Shown here one piece after another: positions 47,424 through 54,159 of a DNA stretch of 64,000 nucleotides. Position 1 is the stretch's first letter, and each line of letters starts with the position of its first letter. Below the pieces are notes generated by a model. The model made no database searches. It was not told the origin of the DNA and saw only the letters and a list, made by a program, of their open reading frames with translations. The stretch is from positions 124,001 to 188,000 of the forward strand of contig NZ_JPKG01000046.1 of the NCBI RefSeq assembly GCF_000735605.1, in the 5' to 3' direction. The stretch is from Allobosea sp. LC85. Lineage in GTDB: Bacteria > Pseudomonadota > Alphaproteobacteria > Rhizobiales > Beijerinckiaceae. The translations under genes were made by a program, and so were the position numbers.

Positions 47424-47923
47424 CCAGCCCCTTCCCGTTGGAGGCCGACGGCTTGGACATCGTTGAGATAGCACGACGACACGGTCCCTTTCTGGAGCGC
47501 CTCATTGCAAAGTCCACGGGCTTCATCGGTGAGTTGCTGGTGGCCGACGCTTTGACGGAAAGAGGCTATCGGGTTGTCCCGACCAACAACAACGCTCGGC
47601 AGGCGGACTTGAGTATCACAACGCCGAGCGGGCTCACCTTCTCTGCGGAGGTGAAAGCTGACAGGGCCATGCGGCCGACGTGGTTTGTCCGGACCTGTCC
47701 CGACGCCAGCGCCAGCTCCATTTGGTTCTTGGTGTCAGCCCCTCGATTGCCTGCGGCATTGCCCGATCCTGCCGCCGCACGGGTGTTCGTCCTAACAGGC
47801 GAGGAAGCCTCGGCAATCTGGCAAGCGTCTGAATGGAACCGCCGCAATCCGACCAATGGCGACATTCGTCGCTGGCAGGTTCCCGACGATGCTTTGAACG
47901 CTTGGCACAAGCTCCCACGATAG
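47420..47923 (+). CDS. PD-(D/E)XK-like nuclease domain protein
   Basis: The 167-residue protein shows the core pattern of a restriction-endonuclease-like fold: Glu38 in GELLVADALTERGY, Asp63 in NARQADLSI and Glu77-x-Lys79 in FSAEVKAD, spaced as in PD-(D/E)XK enzymes. The TNNNARQADLSI segment is typical of small stand-alone nucleases and resolvases of this class. It is a lone plus-strand gene whose start codon lies inside repeat copy C, so its expression may be tied to that site. A defence, DNA-repair or phage-recombination role is possible. Catalysis is inferred from the motif only. Confidence 0.7.
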   Translation: MTSPFPLEADGLDIVEIARRHGPFLERLIAKSTGFIGELLVADALTERGYRVVPTNNNARQADLSITTPSGLTFSAEVKADRAMRPTWFVRTCPDASASSIWFLVSAPRLPAALPDPAAARVFVLTGEEASAIWQASEWNRRNPTNGDIRRWQVPDDALNAWHKLPR

Positions 47924-47939
47924 GGCGGCAACAAGGAAA

Positions 47940-47961
47940 AGCCCGCCTTTCCTGACGGGCT
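47940..47961 (-). terminator. Rho-independent terminator of the serine recombinase gene
   Basis: AGCCCG (47961-47956 on the minus strand) pairs with CGGGCT (47945-47940) and is followed by TTTTCC. It lies between the convergent ends of the nuclease-like gene and the recombinase gene. Confidence 0.7.
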
Positions 47962-47993
47962 CTTGCGGGGGACCTGATGGCACTCGTGAGGGC

Positions 47994-48569
47994 CTACGCC
48001 GCCTCCTGCGCTTCCTTCCGAGCCTTCAGGATGCGGTGGACGCTCGCCTTGCCAATCCCCAAGCGCCTCGCAATCTCCGATAGGCTGACCTCCTGAGCCG
48101 CCAGCTCGGCAACCTGAACCTCTTTCGCTTTCGCGGTCGGAGCCCGGCCCTTGTACTTCCCGGCCGCCTTGGCCTTGGCTATGCCCTCCCGCTGGCGCTC
48201 CAACATGATTTCCCGCTCGAATTGCGCCACGCTCCCCAGCACGTTGAGCATCAGGCGACCCGTAGGTGTCCCGGTGTCGAGGCTCATGGACAGGATGCGG
48301 AGGCTTGAGCCCTTGCCCTCAATGACCTTCAGGAGGTCCATCAGGTGCGCCATCGAGCGTGCGAGGCGGTCGAGCTTCGTAACCACGAGGGCGTCACCCG
48401 GCCGGAGGTTGTCGAGGGCACGGGCAAGCTCCTGCCGCTCCCCTACGTCCACTGACGACACTTGCTCGACATAGGTCCGCTCGCACCCGGCCGCTGTGAG
48501 GTCGCGCTGTTGAGCGTCCAAGCCGGCTGTCTGGTCGAGGGTCGAGGTGCGGGCGTATCCAATGAGCAT
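47994..48569 (-). CDS. Serine recombinase, resolvase/invertase family
   Basis: The 191-residue protein starts MLIGYARTSTLDQ with the catalytic Ser9 and Arg7. Further catalytic-region marks are VVTKLDRLARSMAHL near residues 63-77 and FEREIMLERQREGIAKAKAAGKYKGR near residues 115-140. A C-terminal helix-turn-helix (VSLSEIARRLGIGKASVHRILK) completes the small resolvase/invertase layout. It could resolve dimers, invert a segment or act on the element itself. I see no clear inverted crossover pair flanking it. It is the second recombinase of the element, beside the tyrosine integrase. Confidence 0.92.
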   Translation of the reverse strand: MLIGYARTSTLDQTAGLDAQQRDLTAAGCERTYVEQVSSVDVGERQELARALDNLRPGDALVVTKLDRLARSMAHLMDLLKVIEGKGSSLRILSMSLDTGTPTGRLMLNVLGSVAQFEREIMLERQREGIAKAKAAGKYKGRAPTAKAKEVQVAELAAQEVSLSEIARRLGIGKASVHRILKARKEAQEAA

Positions 48570-48817
48570 GGCATGTCTCCAGAGCGGCTATCGTTCCGAT
48601 AGACTCTTAGAGTTGTCGGTCGATGTCAATGGGCCATTCGTGCGGAACGATTTCGACTCGATCTGGAACGGCCCATATGGGCAGGGCCTATTGGACCGCT
48701 GCGCCACAGCAGGGTGTACCCCACGTGACTACCGGAAGGCGTAGTTGGAAAATGCCGCAGGCCCGGCTATCGCGGTAGGTGGGCGTCCGACAATGGCATG
48801 CTCACTGGAGGTTTAGG

Positions 48818-49057
48818 ATGGCAGTCGTCAGGAAGCAGTTTCATCGACACGAGAAAGGCAATCACGACGAGACGTTCTACTACCTAGCTCGGGACACCGA
48901 GAGCCGGAGGGTTTTCATCATTCACGGGTGGGCGGCCGGCAAGAACGTGGATGAAGTTGAACTGAGCGTTTCGGATTTCTTGGCCCAAGTTAACGGCACT
49001 GCCCGCGACAGGTTTCTTGAGCTGATTGGCACGCTTGTTGAGGAACCTGCCTCCTAA
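48818..49057 (+). CDS. Unknown small protein
   Basis: ATG 48818 follows GGAGGTTTAGG and gives 79 residues (MAVVRKQFHRHEKGNHDETF). The sequence suggests a small alpha/beta protein (YYLARDTESRRVFIIHGWAAG, then DEVELSVSDFLAQV). No family is recognised. The 248 bases before it hold no convincing gene. Confidence 0.6.
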   Translation: MAVVRKQFHRHEKGNHDETFYYLARDTESRRVFIIHGWAAGKNVDEVELSVSDFLAQVNGTARDRFLELIGTLVEEPAS

Positions 49058-49377
49058 AGGCGCTTCGGTGTTCGCCTAAGGTCGGGACGTGGCTGATGCC
49101 TCATCTGGCTAGGCCAGTGCCGGCCTCCCTCCCCAGCGCCCTGTACGCTCCCGACCCGTAGCAGCAAGAGGCCCTTCGGGAACCCGGCAGGGTGCGTGAT
49201 GGCGGCATACAGGAAACGCGAGGGGGCCACGGGGGGAAATAGGGAGGCGGCCGGAGAGGGGACAGCTTTCGGATTTTGGCGGCTGATTATCCGGATGCTT
49301 GCCCCCGAGCGGCAGCGGACATTGACCCGAGGCAGCTTCCGCGTACGCTTGCTGCCGACAAGTTACGGGAGCGCGTT
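49058..49377. other. Gene-free stretch with repeat copy D
   Basis: The 320 bases carry the most diverged copy of the CTGTACGC...GACC.GTAGC repeat (49139-49172) and lead into the DUF1254 gene. The rest holds purine-rich runs and no credible gene. Confidence 0.5.
49139..49172 (+). repeat. CTGTACGC...GTAGC repeat, copy D (diverged)
   Basis: CTGTACGC, CGACC and GTAGC lie at the same spacings as in copies B and C, but the bases between differ (TCCC instead of GGGA). Confidence 0.45.
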
Positions 49378-50781
49378 ATGAGAAGTCTTCTTATCTCCGT
49401 CGCCCTACTTTTTGTTTCAGCAACAGGTCACGCGCAAGCGCCTGATGAACTCACTCGTCGTATGCTCGAACGTCGCGCGGTAGAAGCGGTCATATGGGGC
49501 ATCCCGGCCGTCAACACCGATCTGATGCGACAGGAGATGCTGACCAAGACCAGCGGCAAGGTCGGACAGGTCATCTACTGGGGACGCCCGCTGGACTCCA
49601 GAAACCAGACGCTGACGCCCAACCCCGACGCACTCTATTTTATGTCGTTTTTTGACTTGAGGGACGGGCCCGTCGTGCTGGACTTGCCGAGAGCCGACGG
49701 AAAGGGATCGTTCAACGCCAACATCGTTACGGTTTGGCAGATGCCGTTGGAGGACGCGGGCCTTCTCGGCGTCGATAAGGGCAAGGGCGGCAAGTTCCTG
49801 CTGCTGCCGCCTGGCTACAAGGGCGAGGTACCCAAAGGCTATTACGCGCTCAAGTCCGACACGATGACCGGCTACATGCTGTTCCGCTCGAACTTCGCCA
49901 GCCACTCCGATGCCGACGTGCAGGCTTCCATCGCTTACGGCAAGCGGCTGAAGGTCTACCCGCTCGCGCAGGCAGCCAAGCCACCGGCGACGGCTTTCAT
50001 CGACGTGAAAGGCGACGATTTCGACTCCACCATCCGCTATAATGCCAGCTTCTTCGAGAACCTGAACCGCGTCGTGCAGGCCGAGAATTGGATCGACCGC
50101 GACCGCGTGATGATCGACCAGCTAAGGTCTCTCGGTATCGAGAAGGGCAAGCCCTTCAATCCTTCCGACGGGACCAAGGCGCTGATGGACGCAGCGGTGA
50201 AGGAAGCCGGCACATGGCTGGAGGCCAGATACGACGCCGGCCTGCCGCCATTCTTCTCCGACCGGAGTCGATGGACCTCCCCAGCTTATCCGACCATCGT
50301 CAAGGCGTATAGCGATGGACTAGCGGATCCGAACGCATATCCGGTCGATGATCGCGGCGTGGGCTACAGCTACGCCTACATCGGCCTAAAGCGTCTCGGA
50401 GCAGGCCAATTCTACTCACTTTCGATCCGCGACAGGGACGGCGACGCCTTCGATGGCGCTAAGACATATCGCCTGCGAGTGCCCCCCAATGCGCCTGTCG
50501 CACAGTATTGGTCAGTTACCGCCTACGACCGGCAGACACATGCGCTGATTAAAGGGATGCCGCACGCCAGCCGCTCCTCGCAAGGGGACGTTTTGAAGAA
50601 AAACTCCGATGGCTCCATCGACATCTTCATTGGGCCTAAAGCACCCCTCGGCAAAGAAAACAATTGGTTGCCGACTGATCCGGGTCGGAAGTTCGAGCTA
50701 CTGGCGCGGTTCTATGCGCCTAAGAAGGAGTTCTTCGAAAAGAAGTGGATACTGCCGGACGCGGAGAAGGTCTCCCAATAG
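49378..50781 (+). CDS. DUF1254/DUF1214 periplasmic protein, cargo gene
   Basis: The start at 49378 (MRSLLISVALLFVSATGHAQ) follows GGGAG and begins with a signal peptide cut after HAQ, near residue 20; the longer frame has no signal. The 467-residue protein shows the DUF1254 part (AVIWGIPAVNTDLMRQEM, SRNQTLTPNPDALYFMSFFDL near residue 85) and the DUF1214 part (GAKTYRLRVPPNAPVAQYWSVTAYDRQTHALI near residue 370, ending KEFFEKKWILPDAEKV). The family is widespread in proteobacteria with no settled function. It lies alone next to the right attachment site, where phages and islands carry cargo, and is unrelated to phage growth. Confidence 0.88.
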   Translation: MRSLLISVALLFVSATGHAQAPDELTRRMLERRAVEAVIWGIPAVNTDLMRQEMLTKTSGKVGQVIYWGRPLDSRNQTLTPNPDALYFMSFFDLRDGPVVLDLPRADGKGSFNANIVTVWQMPLEDAGLLGVDKGKGGKFLLLPPGYKGEVPKGYYALKSDTMTGYMLFRSNFASHSDADVQASIAYGKRLKVYPLAQAAKPPATAFIDVKGDDFDSTIRYNASFFENLNRVVQAENWIDRDRVMIDQLRSLGIEKGKPFNPSDGTKALMDAAVKEAGTWLEARYDAGLPPFFSDRSRWTSPAYPTIVKAYSDGLADPNAYPVDDRGVGYSYAYIGLKRLGAGQFYSLSIRDRDGDAFDGAKTYRLRVPPNAPVAQYWSVTAYDRQTHALIKGMPHASRSSQGDVLKKNSDGSIDIFIGPKAPLGKENNWLPTDPGRKFELLARFYAPKKEFFEKKWILPDAEKVSQ

Positions 50782-50923
50782 CGACAGCCGGCATTTGCTT
50801 TCACGGTATTTTGGTTGTGGCGGATTGCGACACCTCCCGTGCATTCGCATGTCGATGCACTGCAACTTCTACAGCGAGCTCCAGCGGGAGGCGTGCAGCG
50901 TGGACCACGCGGCCCTTGCTCGC

Positions 50924-50945
50924 GGTACAAAGGCGCGGTACATAA
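50924..50945 (+). repeat. Candidate integrase arm-type site, right
   Basis: It matches 33753-33774 at 20 of 22 positions in the same orientation and contains two GGTACAWA units (50924 and 50937). It lies 60 bp inside the right core. Confidence 0.6.
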
Positions 50946-51005
50946 CGTCACGGCCTAACGTCGAAAAGTGCAGTAAAATCAATCGGGTCAAGGCGGCAGG
51001 GGGAA

Positions 51006-51029
51006 GTTCAAATCCTGCCACTCCGACCA
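51006..51029 (+). repeat. attR core
   Basis: An exact 24-base copy of the tRNA-Pro 3' end at 33671-33694. The sequence before it cannot fold as a tRNA, so this is a partial copy left by integration. Confidence 0.93.
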
Positions 51030-51063
51030 AAATTTTCCGAGATAATTCAAGCAGTTACAAATC

Positions 51064-51083
51064 AAGCCCTTCGGGGCTTTTTT
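51064..51083 (+). terminator. Rho-independent terminator, originally of tRNA-Pro
   Basis: AAGCCC (51064-51069) pairs with GGGCTT around TTCGG and is followed by a T-run. It lies 35 bases after the attR core, where the terminator of the uninterrupted tRNA-Pro would be. Confidence 0.8.
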
Positions 51084-51226
51084 ATTGCCCGGACAGTTCA
51101 GCGCGATTTGGTCCGCAAGCGGGTCTGTTTGGGCAGGATTAACGCATCCACGACTTCTCCCGGTGCAGCGATGGTGTCGCGCGCGGCGCTCCTGTAGTCT
51201 CGCCCCAGGACAATGGGGCTCACTAT

Positions 51227-51367
51227 ATGACGCGCTTTACCCGAATCATCGGAATTATGAGCCTCGCCGTGCTGCTCGCCGGCTGCGACAAATGCGGTGA
51301 GCTGATGAAGCTCGATATCTTCGGCCAACCCGTGAAGACCTGCTCCGGCAATAATCCGCAGGGATGA
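51227..51367 (+). CDS. Very small lipoprotein
   Basis: The ATG at 51227 opens 46 codons: MTRFTRIIGIMSLAVLLAGC is a lipoprotein signal with lipobox LLAGC and the lipid cysteine at residue 20. The mature part is only 27 residues with two further cysteines (DKCGEL and VKTCSGN). It ends at 51367 just before a long hairpin. Small lipoproteins of this kind sit in the envelope; no function is known to me. Confidence 0.75.
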   Translation: MTRFTRIIGIMSLAVLLAGCDKCGELMKLDIFGQPVKTCSGNNPQG

Positions 51368-51394
51368 ACGCAGCCCGCCCGCCTCACGCGAATC

Positions 51395-51439
51395 GTTAGA
51401 TCATCGGACCGGATCTCGTATCCGGACCGATGATCTAAC
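51395..51439 (+). terminator. Long hairpin after the small lipoprotein gene
   Basis: A 20-base arm (51395-51414) pairs with 51420-51439 with one mismatch around a 5-base loop, followed by CTTCTGTGTTT. It lies between convergent genes and is probably a terminator. Confidence 0.65.
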
Positions 51440-51565
51440 CTTCTGTGTTTGCATCGTCTTTCCCGAAAACCGCAGTCCACTTCGGGCCGATGCTTTTACG
51501 GCCAGCGCCAAAGAAAAAGCCGGGGCAAAGCCCCGGCCCGTTCGTCTCTGTCGCTGCAGCGTGCC

Positions 51566-52192
51566 TTAGCCGCGGCGGCGCAGGAAGGACCAGCTCGCCC
51601 CGACGAGGCTCGCGGCCAGCGCCATCTTGAGTGCGTCGCCCAGCAGGAAGGGCTGCACGCCGAAGGCGAAGGCCTTGGCGAAGCCGATACCGGTGGCACC
51701 GCTCGCCATCTGCGCCCCAAGAGCGAGCCACAGGCCGCCGAGGCCAAGAATCAGCGCTTCCGCGACAACGAATCCCGCAATCAGGCGGAACACCGAGGCT
51801 CCGCGCTCGGCCGCCCAGCCGGCGACGGCCGCCGCAAGCACGAAGCCGACGAGGAAGCCGCCAGTCGGACCAGCGAGATAGAACAGCCCGGCGGCAACCG
51901 GCGGCGTGTTGGTGAAGACCGGCAGGCCGGCGAGGCCATAGGCAATGTAGAGTGCAACGGTCGCGGCGCCGAGGCGCGAGCCATAGGCGGCACCGAGGCC
52001 GAGCACGGCCAGCGTCTGCAAGGTCATCGGCACCGGCCAGAACGGCACCTTGATCTTGGCGGCCAAAACCAGCAGCAGGCTGCCGGCCACGGCAAGCCCG
52101 ATAGTGCGCGCCAGCGCGGCGCGACGTCCGGAGACCTGGGGAAGGATCGCGTTGACCAGGGTCGGAGCGGAAAGGGGAAGCAGATCGGCCAT
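51566..52192 (-). CDS. bioY: Biotin transporter substrate-binding subunit BioY
   Basis: The 208-residue protein has six membrane helices and the BioY marks VPFWPVPMTLQTLAVLGLG near residues 48-66, AAYGSRLGAATVALYIAYGLAGLPVF and AGPTGGFLVGFVLAA near residue 107. It is the membrane S-component of the biotin ECF importer. No BioM or BioN gene follows, so it works alone or with a shared energiser elsewhere. Its upstream region holds a TCTATAGA palindrome (52241-52248) that resembles, but does not match, the BioR box. Confidence 0.93.
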   Translation of the reverse strand: MADLLPLSAPTLVNAILPQVSGRRAALARTIGLAVAGSLLLVLAAKIKVPFWPVPMTLQTLAVLGLGAAYGSRLGAATVALYIAYGLAGLPVFTNTPPVAAGLFYLAGPTGGFLVGFVLAAAVAGWAAERGASVFRLIAGFVVAEALILGLGGLWLALGAQMASGATGIGFAKAFAFGVQPFLLGDALKMALAASLVGASWSFLRRRG

Positions 52193-52233
52193 GCGCTCTC
52201 ATCCATTTTTTGAGGGCCGCGCTGCGCAGCCGG

Positions 52234-52251
52234 TTTTCCGTCTATAGAAAA
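52234..52251. promoter_or_regulatory. Palindromic site upstream of bioY
   Basis: TTTTC (52234-52238) and GAAAA (52247-52251) flank the palindrome TCTATAGA, 42-59 bp before the bioY start. Alphaproteobacterial biotin genes are often repressed by BioR at TTATMKATAA-type boxes; the likeness is partial. Confidence 0.35.
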
Positions 52252-52349
52252 TGCTGCAATGCCCTACAAGGCGCACGGCGGTGCGCTAAGCGGCAAGGCC
52301 GGAGCGCAACCTGCCCCGTGACGCGACTGGACCAGACAGCGGGCCCCGC

Positions 52350-53270
52350 ATGAGCGAAGACGTCGAATTCGATCGCAGCGCCACCGCTCCTTCCGGCGAG
52401 GTGGTGGAACTGTCGCCGCTCGTCCGGCGCGTCATCGCCGGGAATGGCGGGCCGATGACCTTTACCGGCACCTGCACCTATATCATCGGCCGAGGCACGG
52501 TTGCGGTGCTGGATCCTGGCCCGGACGATCCGGCCCATATCGCCCGCGTCCTTGCGGCGCTCGCTGGCGAGACCGTCAGCCATATCCTTGTCACGCACAC
52601 CCATCGCGACCATTCGCCTGCCGTGCCGGCACTGAAGGCGGCAACAGGCGCCACCGTCGCCGGCTGCCTGCCGCATCGTGCGGCGCGCGAACTGGCGCTT
52701 GGCGAGATCAATCCGCTCGATGCCGCCGCCGATCGCGACTATGCGCCCGATCTGCCGATGCATGACGGCGACACCGTCACGGGCCCAGGCTGGACGCTTT
52801 CGGCCATCGCAACACCGGGACACACCGCCAATCACCTCGCCTTCGCGCTCGCGGAAGAGACAAGCCTGTTTTCCGGCGATCATGTCATGGCCTGGTCGAC
52901 GAGCATCGTTGCCCCGCCCGACGGTTCGATGGCGTCCTACATGTCTTCGATCGAAAAACTGCGCGCGATGGAGCACGCCATTTACTGGCCAGGCCATGGC
53001 GGGCCCGTGAACGAACCGCAGCGCTTCCTGCGCGGGCTCGTGCAGCATCGACGGCAGCGCGAGGCCGCGATCCTCAACCGCCTCAGGGCCGGCGACGAGC
53101 GCATCTCGGAGATGGTGCCGCCAATCTATCAGGGGTTGCCGGTCGCACTGCACGGCGCGGCCTCGCTCTCGATCCTCGCCCAACTCGAGGATCTGGTCCT
53201 GAACGGCACGGTCATCTGTGACGAGGCGCTGCCGATGCTGGCGAGCCGATACAAACTGGTCCGGGCCTGA
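52350..53270 (+). CDS. MBL-fold metallo-hydrolase (LACTB2-like)
   Basis: The 306-residue protein has the metallo-beta-lactamase metal motif THTHRDHSP near residues 82-90, further ligands in TPGHTANHLAF and SGDHVMAW, and a final His in YWPGHGGPV. A C-terminal winged-helix-like extension follows (RRQREAAILNRLRAGDERI...LPMLASRYKL), the LACTB2 arrangement. Members act as nucleases or thioesterases; the precise reaction cannot be read. It is divergent from bioY with 157 bp between the start codons and convergent with the DUF1499 gene. Confidence 0.88.
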   Translation: MSEDVEFDRSATAPSGEVVELSPLVRRVIAGNGGPMTFTGTCTYIIGRGTVAVLDPGPDDPAHIARVLAALAGETVSHILVTHTHRDHSPAVPALKAATGATVAGCLPHRAARELALGEINPLDAAADRDYAPDLPMHDGDTVTGPGWTLSAIATPGHTANHLAFALAEETSLFSGDHVMAWSTSIVAPPDGSMASYMSSIEKLRAMEHAIYWPGHGGPVNEPQRFLRGLVQHRRQREAAILNRLRAGDERISEMVPPIYQGLPVALHGAASLSILAQLEDLVLNGTVICDEALPMLASRYKLVRA

Positions 53271-53304
53271 TGCAGCGGCGTCGATCCGTTCTCGGATCGC
53301 ATCA

Positions 53305-53338
53305 TGCCGCCGCGAATGATTTGCCGCCGCGAATGATT
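53305..53338. repeat. 17-bp tandem duplication
   Basis: Bases 53305-53321 and 53322-53338 are identical (TGCCGCCGCGAATGATT). The right copy reaches the stop codon of the DUF1499 gene. It is probably a replication-slippage product. Confidence 0.8.
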
Positions 53339-54114
53339 TATCGTGCCTCGACCAGCAGATCGACCTCTTCGGCAAAGGCCGCGATGCGAGCGGCATTTGC
53401 ACCGAGATCGTGACTGCCGATCCGCGAAGCCGAGCGGATATCGATGCGGCTGCCGTCGGCGCGCGGGCGCACGCGGATCGTGATGTCGTCGGCAAGCCGC
53501 AGGATCCGGGTCCGCGCCACGGCCTCGATCCGCCCTGCCCCGCTGCGCCCGCCCGGGCGCGACGCTTCGAGCACCTGCCAGCCCAGCGCGGTGGCGGCCC
53601 GGCGCGCGATGGTGAAGGCCGTTTCGGCCGGGACCTCCAATACGATCGGCAGCGTCTTCGGATAGGCTTGGCGCTGGATGCGCCGCTCTCCAGCCGGGAC
53701 GTCGGGCGGCACCAGCCCGTGGCGTGCGGTCAAGGCGGCCTGCGAGCGGCTGAAGCTCGGGGGGTCATCGATATCGGTCGAGATATCGCTCAAGCGCGGC
53801 AGCGTCAGCCATTTGAAGCCACCATAAAGCACCGGCGCAAGCATGATGAGCGCAAGCACGAAGGCCTGCGCCGCCATGCCGACCCCGCGATGCCCCGCCT
53901 GCCAGATCCGCATGAAGGCGAGCACCGCCAGCAGCAGCGCCAGCAGCACGAAACCATAGGCACCGGCGATCGGCGCGAGCCCCTGTACCGAAGGTTCGCC
54001 GAGCCGGGCGACGAGAATAGCCAGCAGCAGCACCGCAACCGAGAACCAGGCCAGCCGCCGGCTCCAGCGCGCGGCGCGCGAGACAGGTTCCTCGAAGACG
54101 ATGCGGCGGTGCAT
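53338..54114 (-). CDS. DUF1499 membrane protein
   Basis: The 258-residue protein has three membrane helices in its first 100 residues (about 22-38, 45-68 and 78-98) and then a soluble DUF1499 domain (SDISTDIDDPPSFSRSQ near residue 110, IRVRPRADGSRIDIRSASRIGSHDLGANAARI near residue 215). DUF1499 is common in bacteria and plants with no settled function. It ends at a tandem duplication, convergent with the metallo-hydrolase gene. The acyl-CoA ligase gene starts on the same strand upstream, with 45 bp between. Confidence 0.88.
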   Translation of the reverse strand: MHRRIVFEEPVSRAARWSRRLAWFSVAVLLLAILVARLGEPSVQGLAPIAGAYGFVLLALLLAVLAFMRIWQAGHRGVGMAAQAFVLALIMLAPVLYGGFKWLTLPRLSDISTDIDDPPSFSRSQAALTARHGLVPPDVPAGERRIQRQAYPKTLPIVLEVPAETAFTIARRAATALGWQVLEASRPGGRSGAGRIEAVARTRILRLADDITIRVRPRADGSRIDIRSASRIGSHDLGANAARIAAFAEEVDLLVEAR

Positions 54115-54159
54115 GATGCTTAGGTGGCGGGGTCCGGCGCCGAAGGCAAGCCTCGCGGC

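Larger units (their letters stand above)
33671..51029. mobile_element. Integrated prophage-like element in tRNA-Pro
   Basis: The element is bounded by exact 24-bp copies of the tRNA-Pro 3' end and begins with a tyrosine integrase gene reading inward. It holds about 18 genes, mostly on the minus strand: two ejection-type virion proteins, RNase HI, HNH-like, winged-helix, serine recombinase, nuclease-like and unknown small proteins, plus a DUF1254 cargo gene near the right end. I found no terminase, portal, capsid or tail genes and no phage RNA polymerase. It is therefore a decayed prophage or a satellite-like element. Its intergenic parts are richer in A/T than the host sequence and hold several repeated short sites. 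Confidence 0.9.
50782..51226. other. Right end of the element and host flank
   Basis: These 445 bases hold no gene. They include the right arm-type site (50924-50945), the attR core (51006-51029), the displaced tRNA-Pro terminator (51064-51083) and the promoter of the small lipoprotein gene. Confidence 0.6.

Noticed and set aside
48547..48744. A 65-codon plus-strand open frame next to the serine recombinase
   Set aside because: It starts opposite the first codons of the recombinase, has no ribosome site and no recognisable protein pattern.
51006..51029. A second tRNA gene at the right end of the element
   Set aside because: Only the T-arm and acceptor 3' half are present; the upstream bases cannot form D and anticodon arms. 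It is the attR copy.
33671..51029. An intact inducible prophage
   Set aside because: No terminase, portal, capsid, tail, polymerase or clear repressor genes are visible and one large phage gene is frameshifted.
52193..52349. A riboswitch upstream of bioY
   Set aside because: The region is short and shows no conserved multi-stem pattern; a palindromic protein site is the only visible candidate.
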